In this document: piece by piece, positions 57,387-64,000 of the stretch
Numbering within the stretch: position 1 is the first letter of the stretch
Layout of the letters: every line of letters begins with the position of its first letter
DNA from: DATJBF01 sp035515475
GTDB lineage: Bacteria > Verrucomicrobiota > Verrucomicrobiia > Palsa-1439
Direction: 5' to 3'
Length of the DNA: 64,000 bases
Assembly: GCA_035515475.1 (NCBI GenBank)
Contig: DATJBF010000049.1
Span: 1 to 64,000, forward strand
The notes under the pieces: model-generated
Database searches by the model: none
The model's input: the letters and a program-made list of their open reading frames with translations, nothing else
What the model was told of the DNA's origin: nothing
Program-made: the position numbers and the translations under genes

Positions 57387-60300
57387 ATGAAAATGCATTC
57401 AACTCTCAGGGGCTTGTCTATTTTGACATTCATGTCCTGCACGATCTTAGCGGGAAAGTGCTTGGGGACGCAGCCGTGGGGTACGGCACTGGGCTCATTC
57501 AATGGCGTGGCAAACTACTCGAACGGTAGCGGGACCTACGACAGTGGAATTCACAACTACATTGGGAGCGTGGATGTGGGCCTAGAGTGGCAATGTGTGG
57601 AGTATGTGCAGCGATATTACTACACACAATACGGATTGAACCTTCGTGGTTTGAGTGGCGGATTGAATGCTTGGCAGTTTTTTGGCAGCGCATCGATTAT
57701 GCAATTAGCGGCCTACGCCAATGGCAGTACAACAGCACCGCAGGTCGGTGACATTCTCTGCTTCAATGAAACCGGTTCCGGACTTGGCCATGTCGCCATT
57801 ATTCGAGCCGTTGACCAAGCGAATTTGCTAGTGCATGTAATTCAGCAGAACGTAAAGAACGGCGATTCGAGTCCTAACGGCTACGGAACGGATGTCGACT
57901 GGACGTTCAAATACAGCGTCAGCGGTGGAACCTACACAGTCGATGTTACCTTAGCAAATGTTGGAGGCTCGCGCCTCGGTCCCGACTTTTACTGTCAAGG
58001 CTGGTTGAGAAAACCATCCGGCGGACGCCTGTCGGCTCCGACGTTGATCGCTCCAGTCAATGGCGCGTCAGGAGTTTCCACAACGCCATCTTTCTCTTGG
58101 TCACAGGTTTCCGGGAATCAAGGCTATAGAATCATAGTTTCCACATCGGCCAGCGATCTGCCCACAGACCCGAAACAGGCTGGTGGCACTCCCAGCAATG
58201 GTTTTAACCAAACGGTTGTCCAAAACACGACCAGTTATACTTTGAGCGGCACACTTACTGCCGGCACGACCTACTACTGGGCAGTGCACGCGCTTGGGAC
58301 AACCTTGGATCAAGCTGGTTACTGGTCGAGCGGGAATAGTTTCACCACTGCTCAACCCCCAACAGTCACGGTCACCTCACCAAACGGCGGCGAAAATTGG
58401 CAAGTTGGCAGTTCCCATAACATTACTGCCACTTCATCAGGGAGCATTACGAGTGTCGAAATTGATTATTCGATAAATGGCGGATCGACGTGGATTTACT
58501 TCACTGGTTATTCACCGCTCAATAACACGATTAATGTGCCTTGGACGATTCCCAATGCGCCTTCCACAACCTGTAGAGTGAGAGTGATAATTGGCTATAA
58601 TGGGGGAACTGTGTCAGACGTAAGTGATGGGAATTTTGCCATCAGCTCGCCGACGGATACGACTCCGCCAACTGTATCAATCAGCACTCCGACCAGCGGA
58701 CAGACGTTCACCGCGACGCCCATCACAATCAGTGGCACGGCCAGCGATTCCGGCAGTCCGAGCACCGGCGTGAGTCTGGTTCAAGTGCAAGTGAACGGAA
58801 CCGGCGGCACGTGGCAAACAGCCAGCGGCACGACCAGTTGGAGTGCATCGGTGTCGCTGAGTTCAGGGGTCAACACGATCTATGTCCGCGGTCGGGATGG
58901 GGTGGGCAACTATTCCACCATTGCTTCGGTGAGCGTAACCTATAATCCACCAGACACGCAAGGGCCAGCGATTACAATCGTTTCGCCCGCCAATAACGCC
59001 ACCGTGACCAGCGCCAGCCTGCCGGTGAGCGGCACGGCCAGCGACAGTGGGCGCGGCAATAACGGCGTTTCGTCCGTGACGGTGAACGGCGTCAGCGCCA
59101 ACGGCGGCACGGCCAGCGGAGCCGGTACGGCCAATTGGAATGCAACGATCACACTCAGTCCCGGCGTGAACACAATTACCGTGGCCGCCAAGGACACGTT
59201 CAACAACTCCAGCCAGCAGCAGATCAGCGTGACCTACAGTCCCCCGGACATCACGCCGCCGACGGTTACAATTAGCAGTCCGGCCAGTGGCACAACCTAC
59301 ACGAGCGCGCAGACCGTGACGATTAACGCCGCGGCTTCCGACGATGTCGGGGTGACACGGGTTGACTTTTATGATGGGACGACACTGAAGAGTTCGGACA
59401 CAAGTTCTCCCTACGGTTACTCGTGGGCTATCAGCAGCGACGACAACGGTAGCCACAACTGGACGGTGCGCGCCTATGACGCTGCTGGCAACTCCAAGAC
59501 TTCGTCGGTTGTAACTTTGACCGTGAACATTTCAACAGCGGATACAACTCCTCCGGCTGTGGCGATCAACAGTCCAACCAGCGGGCAGAGCTTCACCACG
59601 TCGACGATCACAGTTAGTGGCACGGCGAGCGATCAGGGCAGCCCAAGCACGGGCGTAGCGTTGGTGGAACTACAGGTCAACAGCGCCGGCTGGCAGACCG
59701 CCAGTGGCACGACAAGTTGGAGCAGCCTGGTATCACTCGCCTCAGGTTCGAACCTGATTCAAGCTCGCAGCAAGGATGGGGCTGGCAATTATTCGTTTAT
59801 TGCCGCGATTAGCGTAATCTATACGCCGCCGTCCGGCTCGTTGCAGGTAACGATCAGCCCATCTGACGCAGTACTCGCGGGGGCGCAATGGCAGGTCGAC
59901 GGCGGGACCTGGCAAGACAGCGGCGCAACTGTCCCCGGCTTGGCTGTTGGCAGTCATCCAGTGGCATTCAAGACCGTGAGTGGGTGGAACACACCAGCCA
60001 GTCAAGTCGTGAGCATTTCCAACGGTTCGACTACGACGACCACGGGGACATACACGCTCTTAACGACCTCCGGTTCACTTCAAGTGATCATCAATCCGGC
60101 CAGCGCGGTCAATGCCGGGGCGCAATGGCAAGTGGATAGTGGCGCGTGGCAGGACAGCGGCATAGCGGTTTCCGATCTGAGCGCGGGCGACTACTCCGTG
60201 GCGTTCAAGCCGATTGGCGGTTACACGACACCAGGCAATCTCATGGTAAGCATCACTAACGGCTCAACCACTACGGCATCGGGCACCTACATTCCAACAT

Positions 60301-61028
60301 CCACACCAACCATCACGAGTCCGACGCCGGGTTCGACTCTAACTTCATCGTCCGCGACGTTCCAGTGGAGCAATGGTGGTGGCGTGAGCGATTATTTCCT
60401 GTACGTCGGGAGAGCTTTCGGCACGAATGACATTTACGGTCAGGATCAAGGACTAAACCTTTCCGCGACGGTCGATGGTCTGCCGCAGGACGGAAACGTG
60501 CTTTACGTGCGGCTATGGTGGCAGATCTCGGGATTGTGGTATTTCGACGATTATACTTACGCGACCTTGCCCGCTTCACAAACCGGCTCCGTGCTGATCA
60601 CCCAGTTGCAGGCCAAGCTGAACTTCGCGAAAGCAAACGCTGACAGTTGTAGTCTCAAGGGGATGCTCGATCTCGGCGCAAGCTTCAACCCGTCTGGCGA
60701 GACGATGACGCTCGATCTCGGCGACGCGCAAGTCTCGTTCACCCTGAATAGGAAAGGACGTGGCGTCGCGTATCAGGGAACCTGTCGACTGACCTACAAG
60801 AAGAAAACGGGCACATGGACGCTGACAGCCAAGTTGCGACGCGGCGATTGGCAGACTTTGTGGGCTGAGTACGGGCTGGTGGACACCGACGTGTCACCGC
60901 TTGGTGTTCCAGTAGAATTCCCGGTGGTTGTCGTCGTGGGCGACGACACCTTCACAGGCGAGAAATCTTTGCTGTACAAAGTCAAACCTGGCAAGTCAGG
61001 AATCGCTAGATTGATTCCTAGTCGGTAA
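57387..61028 (+). CDS. large secreted CHAP amidase with Ig-like and PEGA repeats
   Basis: 1213 residues from the ATG at 57387 (AAGGAAAG before it). Signal peptide (LSILTFMSCTILAGKCLG). A CHAP domain (about residues 40-200) has the Cys-His pair WQCVEYVQRYY (Cys about 69) and GHVAIIRAV. A Fn3-like module (FSWSQVSGNQGYRIIVST) and several Ig-like/Big_3-type modules (each with VSGTASD and GVNTIYVRGRDGVGNYS) follow, then two PEGA-like units (GSLQVTISPSDAVLAGAQWQVDGGTW and GSLQVIINPASAVNAGAQWQVDSGAW), a Fn3-like end and a novel C-terminal region. CHAP enzymes cut peptidoglycan peptides, so this may be a secreted lysin or surface protein. No anchor motif was recognised. Confidence 0.88.
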   Translation: MKMHSTLRGLSILTFMSCTILAGKCLGTQPWGTALGSFNGVANYSNGSGTYDSGIHNYIGSVDVGLEWQCVEYVQRYYYTQYGLNLRGLSGGLNAWQFFGSASIMQLAAYANGSTTAPQVGDILCFNETGSGLGHVAIIRAVDQANLLVHVIQQNVKNGDSSPNGYGTDVDWTFKYSVSGGTYTVDVTLANVGGSRLGPDFYCQGWLRKPSGGRLSAPTLIAPVNGASGVSTTPSFSWSQVSGNQGYRIIVSTSASDLPTDPKQAGGTPSNGFNQTVVQNTTSYTLSGTLTAGTTYYWAVHALGTTLDQAGYWSSGNSFTTAQPPTVTVTSPNGGENWQVGSSHNITATSSGSITSVEIDYSINGGSTWIYFTGYSPLNNTINVPWTIPNAPSTTCRVRVIIGYNGGTVSDVSDGNFAISSPTDTTPPTVSISTPTSGQTFTATPITISGTASDSGSPSTGVSLVQVQVNGTGGTWQTASGTTSWSASVSLSSGVNTIYVRGRDGVGNYSTIASVSVTYNPPDTQGPAITIVSPANNATVTSASLPVSGTASDSGRGNNGVSSVTVNGVSANGGTASGAGTANWNATITLSPGVNTITVAAKDTFNNSSQQQISVTYSPPDITPPTVTISSPASGTTYTSAQTVTINAAASDDVGVTRVDFYDGTTLKSSDTSSPYGYSWAISSDDNGSHNWTVRAYDAAGNSKTSSVVTLTVNISTADTTPPAVAINSPTSGQSFTTSTITVSGTASDQGSPSTGVALVELQVNSAGWQTASGTTSWSSLVSLASGSNLIQARSKDGAGNYSFIAAISVIYTPPSGSLQVTISPSDAVLAGAQWQVDGGTWQDSGATVPGLAVGSHPVAFKTVSGWNTPASQVVSISNGSTTTTTGTYTLLTTSGSLQVIINPASAVNAGAQWQVDSGAWQDSGIAVSDLSAGDYSVAFKPIGGYTTPGNLMVSITNGSTTTASGTYIPTSTPTITSPTPGSTLTSSSATFQWSNGGGVSDYFLYVGRAFGTNDIYGQDQGLNLSATVDGLPQDGNVLYVRLWWQISGLWYFDDYTYATLPASQTGSVLITQLQAKLNFAKANADSCSLKGMLDLGASFNPSGETMTLDLGDAQVSFTLNRKGRGVAYQGTCRLTYKKKTGTWTLTAKLRRGDWQTLWAEYGLVDTDVSPLGVPVEFPVVVVVGDDTFTGEKSLLYKVKPGKSGIARLIPSR

Positions 61029-61044
61029 ACGTAAGCTGCCGGGC

Positions 61045-61140
61045 TCAGACGGCGATCAGGGCTTCGTCTTCCTGGGTAGCGCGGGCGACTTCTTCGACGG
61101 TGGTCATGCCGAGCTTGACCTTGTCCCAACCGTTGTCGCG
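61045..61140 (-). pseudogene. fragment of the C-terminus of a GspE/PilB-type secretion ATPase
   Basis: On the - strand, 31 codons read RDNGWDKVKLGMTTVEEVARATQEDEALIAV then TGA. This is the typical end of type II secretion or type IV pilus ATPases. Nothing of the NTPase core precedes it; the codons before it are unrelated. It is probably left over from recombination that placed the CHAP gene here. Confidence 0.5.
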
Positions 61141-61305
61141 AGTGCCTGCACATACGGTTGACGCGTCGGCAACTGCGCACAGATTTTGCCCTTAGCAAGC
61201 TAAGTTTGCGCTAGTAACACTATTCGGCAGATTTACGATTTAGAGCAAGCTTTCAGCGGTCAGCCGTCAGCACAAGTTGAGAACGGTCAGCACGGGAATT
61301 AAACA

Positions 61306-61656
61306 ATGAATTTCGCGAAACAGTTCATCCGCATTCGCCGCATGGCGGTTGTCAGGCATCTCATCGGCTTGCTCGTCACGTTCGGGATAACGTGGGGTGT
61401 CTTTGCCAGCGCTCACTTGTTGCGGGGTAAAGGCCCGTTCGCATCCAACCTGGCATACAAGATTTTGTGCGTCCGCATGTGGTACTTCGACATCGCAGCC
61501 AACATTGCAGAGAAGCTCGGTGGCGCACATCCCGAATTCGCATTTGGCGTCGCTATGGCCATCCTCATGACGACAGTGAATTACTTGTGCTTCCTAGCGC
61601 TGTGGTGGTCTGTCAGGTTTTGGATTAAAGTCGGACGGAACCTTGGTGATGGTTAG
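61306..61656 (+). CDS. small membrane protein, unknown
   Basis: 116 residues: a basic N-terminus, hydrophobic helix about 18-38 (HLIGLLVTFGITWGVFASAHLL) and another at about 80-105 (FGVAMAILMTTVNYLCFLALWWSVRF). No family known. Flanked by GTCAGCCGTCAGC-type repeats on both sides (about 61246-61275 and 61655-61680), so it may be a recently shuffled segment. Confidence 0.5.
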   Translation: MNFAKQFIRIRRMAVVRHLIGLLVTFGITWGVFASAHLLRGKGPFASNLAYKILCVRMWYFDIAANIAEKLGGAHPEFAFGVAMAILMTTVNYLCFLALWWSVRFWIKVGRNLGDG

Positions 61657-61730
61657 CAATCAGCTTTCAGCGGTCAGCCTAGAAAATGATTCGGGGTAAA
61701 CCGTCGGCGTGAGGCAATCGCAACATCCCG

Positions 61731-61827
61731 CGCTTGACACAAGCGCGGCTACAACACAGGAGCGGCAAGCGGGGCGCTTACCCTACAATTCTTGGATGAT
61801 TCGCGTAGATTCGCGTTCACTCGCGGT
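61731..61827. repeat. repeat block upstream of hicBA
   Basis: CGCGCTTGACACAAGCGCG palindrome with GGCTACA at its end (61747-61753), then ATTCGCGTAGATTCGCG / TTCACTCGCGG iterations. Confidence 0.6.
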
Positions 61828-61858
61828 TGAAGACATCCCTTCTTCCCTGCGGTTTGCA

Positions 61859-61887
61859 TTGAATCAATCGCGCCGGCCCACTATACT
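61859..61887 (+). promoter_or_regulatory. candidate hicBA promoter, probably leaderless
   Basis: TTGAAT (61859-61864), a 17-base spacer and TATACT (61882-61887). The hicB ATG begins only six bases after TATACT, so transcription should start at or beside the A of the ATG. No ribosome binding site is visible. Confidence 0.55.
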
Positions 61888-61893
61888 GCTCGC

Positions 61894-62103
61894 ATGAACG
61901 AGATCGTGTTCGACGTGACTCAAGAGGCCGACGGCGGTTTCGTGGCGCAATGCTTATCCGAGGATATTGTGACCCAGGCCGATCAATGGGATGAACTGCG
62001 CCACAACGTCAGGGAAGCCGTCGACGCCTATTTCTTCGATCGCGCCAAGCCGAACTCGATTCGTCTGCATCTCGTTCGCGACGAAGTTCTGGCCACGGAA
62101 TGA
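61894..62103 (+). CDS. hicB: HicB-like antitoxin
   Basis: 69 residues with the HicB partial RNase-H-like fold: FDVTQEADGGFVAQCLSEDIVTQADQWDELRHNVREAVDAYF. There is no C-terminal DNA-binding domain, so it is the short antitoxin form. The ATG of hicA overlaps its TGA (62100-62103). Confidence 0.84.
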   Translation: MNEIVFDVTQEADGGFVAQCLSEDIVTQADQWDELRHNVREAVDAYFFDRAKPNSIRLHLVRDEVLATE

Positions 62104-62339
62104 AAGTCCCGCGTGATCTCAGCGGGGAAGAGTTGGTAAAGGTGCTCTGTCGGAATTGGGCTTACACGAAAATCCATCAAGAAGGCAGTCATGTCGTGTT
62201 GGAAACCGATACGCCCTCGCACCATCGCATTGCCGTACCGTCCCACAAAAGTTTGCGTGTGGGCACATTGAACGCAATTCTCAAGGCGGTCGCCAACCAC
62301 AAGAATGTGAGCCGGGATCACCTATTGCGCTCGCTGTGA
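62100..62339 (+). CDS. hicA: HicA mRNA interferase toxin
   Basis: 79 residues with the HicA double-stranded RNA-binding-like fold: DLSGEELVKVLCRNWAYTKIHQEGSHVVLETDTPSHHRIAVPSHKSLRVGTLNAILKAV. The catalytic His is in GSHVVL. Antitoxin-first order is common for this type. The start codon overlaps hicB. Confidence 0.88.
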   Translation: MKVPRDLSGEELVKVLCRNWAYTKIHQEGSHVVLETDTPSHHRIAVPSHKSLRVGTLNAILKAVANHKNVSRDHLLRSL

Positions 62340-62744
62340 TGGGGAAGCAGGTGGCGTCAGTCGTGACGAACCGGCCCGCGCTCCGAAAGCTTTCGGAGCG
62401 CGGCTACAACAAAAGCGGCACCCGGGCGCTTACCCTACAATTTCAAGCCGATTCGCGTTCATCCGCGTTCATTCGCGGTTTAGGCAATGGCCTTTCTCTC
62501 TCAACTTCCCTGCTTGACGGGGCGCACGGGGGGCGGTAAAAGTGGCGCGACCTGAATGACTTCGAGGCTTGGCCGGAAGGACTTCGGGCCGTGATTGCGG
62601 TCGGAGGAGGCGCGCACGAGAATCATTTTCACGTTGGGGACGGCGCTGGGAGGACGCGCCTGCGCCGCCGGAGCGGTTTCGTCGCCGCGGAGGCGCGGGG
62701 GAAGAAAACACAAGCGACCCCGAAAGTTTTCGGGGACAATTTAG
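62340..62744. other. 405-base repeat-rich stretch before mreB
   Basis: Contains a perfect 26-base palindrome (62377-62402, centre GAAAGCTTTC) joined to GGCTACA (62402-62408), then TTCGCGTTCATCCGCGTTC iterations (about 62450-62478). A - strand frame of 70 codons (62501-62713) codes for basic Pro-rich sequence with no recognisable family; not called. 62719-62738 is a 20-base near-palindrome CCCCGAAAGTTTTCGGGGAC. Confidence 0.55.
62719..62738 (+). repeat. hairpin covering the mreB ribosome binding site
   Basis: CCCCGAAAGTTTTCGGGG stem; GGGGAC is the only purine-rich candidate site and lies about six bases before the mreB ATG (62745). Confidence 0.5.
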
Positions 62745-63773
62745 ATGTTTGGCAAGTTTTTAAACTATTTCTCGACCGATATCGGTATCGATTTGGGAAC
62801 CGCGAACACGCTGGTCTACGTGCGTGATCGCGGTATTGTTTTGCGAGAGCCGAGCGTGGTGGCGATCCAGACGGGAACGAGCCACGTGTTGGCCGTGGGA
62901 GAAGAGGCGAAACGGATGTTGGGCCGCACGCCGGGCACCATCCAGGCCATTCGCCCGATGAAGGACGGTGTCATCGCCGATTTTGAAGTGACCGAGGCGA
63001 TGTTGCGCTATTTCATCAGCAAGGTGCACAACCGCCGTTACGGCATCAAACCGCGCGTCATCGTCGCGGTGCCGAGCGGGATCACCGAGGTGGAAAAGCG
63101 GGCCGTCAAAGACAGCGCCACCCATGCGGGGGCGCGAGACGTTTATCTGATCGAAGAACCGATGGCGGCCGCCATCGGGGTGGGGTTGCCCGTGCAGGAA
63201 CCGGCGGGCAATATGATTGTGGATATCGGCGGTGGCACGACGGAAGTGGCCCTGATCAGCCTGGCGGGCGTCGTGTTGAGCCGCAGCGTGCGTGTAGCAG
63301 GAGACGAACTGGATGAAGCCATCATCCAGTACATGAAGCGCGCTTACAATTTAATGATTGGCGAACGCATGGCGGAGGACATCAAGATCAAGATCGGTTC
63401 GGCCTACCCACTCGAACAGGAATTGACCATGGAAGTCAAAGGACGCGACCTGGTGGCGGGCCTGCCGAAGACCTTGACGATTACCTCCGAGGAAGTGCGC
63501 GAAGCGTTGCAGGAGCCGATCTCGACCATCGTCGAGAACGTCCGCGTGACGCTGGAGCGCTGTCCGCCCGAACTGGCAGCCGACCTTGTCGACCGCGGCG
63601 TGATGCTGGCGGGCGGCGGCGCGCTGATTCGGGGCATCGACAAGCTTCTCGCCGAGGAAACGGGGTTGCCCGTTCACATCGCCGACGATCCGCTCAGCGC
63701 GGTGGCGATGGGCACGGGCGTCGTGCTCCAGGAACTCGGCTACCTCGAGAAGCTCGCCAAGAATTCATCGTAA
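62745..63773 (+). CDS. mreB: rod-shape determining actin MreB
   Basis: 342 residues of the actin fold: phosphate-1 GIDLGTANTLVYV, connect-1 AVPSGITEVEKRAVKDSATHAGA, phosphate-2 IVDIGGGTTEVALISLAGVVLS, adenosine GGGALIRGIDKLLAEETGLPV. The N-terminal amphipathic FGKFLNYF helix would bind membrane. Polymers direct lateral wall synthesis. mreC begins 120 bases downstream. Confidence 0.96.
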   Translation: MFGKFLNYFSTDIGIDLGTANTLVYVRDRGIVLREPSVVAIQTGTSHVLAVGEEAKRMLGRTPGTIQAIRPMKDGVIADFEVTEAMLRYFISKVHNRRYGIKPRVIVAVPSGITEVEKRAVKDSATHAGARDVYLIEEPMAAAIGVGLPVQEPAGNMIVDIGGGTTEVALISLAGVVLSRSVRVAGDELDEAIIQYMKRAYNLMIGERMAEDIKIKIGSAYPLEQELTMEVKGRDLVAGLPKTLTITSEEVREALQEPISTIVENVRVTLERCPPELAADLVDRGVMLAGGGALIRGIDKLLAEETGLPVHIADDPLSAVAMGTGVVLQELGYLEKLAKNSS

Positions 63774-63831
63774 GTTCACCCCGAAGGATTTCGGGACGCG
63801 CCTCGCCTGCTCCACCCGCCGAAACATTGAA

Positions 63832-63880
63832 TGTAGCCGCAGGCTTTAGCCTGCGCGCAGACTAAAGTCTGCGACTACAG
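63832..63880. repeat. TGTAGCC palindromic element between mreB and mreC
   Basis: Begins TGTAGCCGCAGGCTTTAGCC and ends in AGTCTGCGACTACAG, with inverted halves. A second small hairpin, CCCCGAAGGATTTCGGG, lies at about 63779-63795. Confidence 0.65.
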
Positions 63881-63892
63881 TTCAGGAATTGT

Positions 63893-64000
63893 TTGAATCG
63901 AAAAAACTGGGTCATGATTGGATTGCTGGTGGTGGGCTGGATCGTGTTTCTCGGCCAACCAACGGCATTCTCAGGTAAACTGCGCATGGTGTTCGTTCAA
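63893..64000 (+). CDS. mreC: MreC N-terminus (cut by window end)
   Basis: 36 codons from TTG 63893 (or ATG 63914): a short basic stretch, a membrane helix (MIGLLVVGWIVFLGQP) and the start of the periplasmic region. The call rests on position after mreB and the membrane-helix start. The rest lies beyond the window. Confidence 0.65.
   Translation, partial: MNRKNWVMIGLLVVGWIVFLGQPTAFSGKLRMVFVQ

Noticed and set aside
62501..62713. A 70-codon - strand frame before mreB
   Set aside because: Pro/Arg-rich with no known relative and no ribosome binding site; possible remnant only.

Overview
This high-GC window most likely comes from the chromosome of a Verrucomicrobiota bacterium (Pedosphaera/Limisphaerales-like). 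The pointers are a Minf_1886-family protein (a Planctomycetes/Verrucomicrobia family), a complete Gram-negative Tol-Pal locus, an archaeal/eukaryote-type prolyl-tRNA synthetase, large secreted beta-helix and Ig-repeat proteins, and many short dispersed palindromes. I found no rRNA, tRNA or CRISPR array.

Layout. 0.2-2.7 kb: a two-gene accessory module (coiled-coil protein plus a DUF4041/GIY-YIG protein with a broken 3' end). 2.9-15.8 kb: mostly housekeeping genes on the + strand (MFS, glgA, leuS, two tandem ClC channels, Minf_1886, fused M16 peptidase, DUF1844). 15.8-21.9 kb: secreted proteins on the - strand. 22.1-27.4 kb: envelope block (tatC, tatA, pal, tolB, tonB/tolA-like, tolR, tolQ). 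27.7-33.8 kb: proS, a pabC-pabB folate operon and a second M16 peptidase. 34.0-38.3 kb: defence/addiction island (SIR2-STAND protein; hipB-hipS-hipT with three operators phased by exactly 72 bp). 38.3-41.9 kb: radC, amidase, hflX, miaA. 42.1-47.6 kb: two tandem paralogous secreted beta-helix proteins. 47.7-51 kb: small housekeeping and orphan genes. 51.1-53.9 kb: a bufferin operon (bufA-bufB-bufC) with doxX. 55.3-56.7 kb: remnant of a restriction-type locus (PLD nuclease, ParB-like protein, truncated DNA methyltransferase). 57.4-61.0 kb: a 1213-aa CHAP/Ig/PEGA secreted protein. 61.9-62.3 kb: hicBA with an apparently leaderless promoter. 62.7-64 kb: mreB and the start of mreC.

The most striking feature is not a single gene. 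Several families of short palindromic or iterated repeats lie both between and inside genes. They form in-frame inserts in pabB (three), miaA, leuS, a nucleosidase and a TPR protein, and they supply the stop codon of at least six genes. One family, ending TGTAGC, gives three different genes a Leu-TAG ending; another gives two convergent genes their stops from its two inverted ends. The buf operon, hipBST with phased operators and the SIR2-STAND protein are the best candidates for specialised systems.
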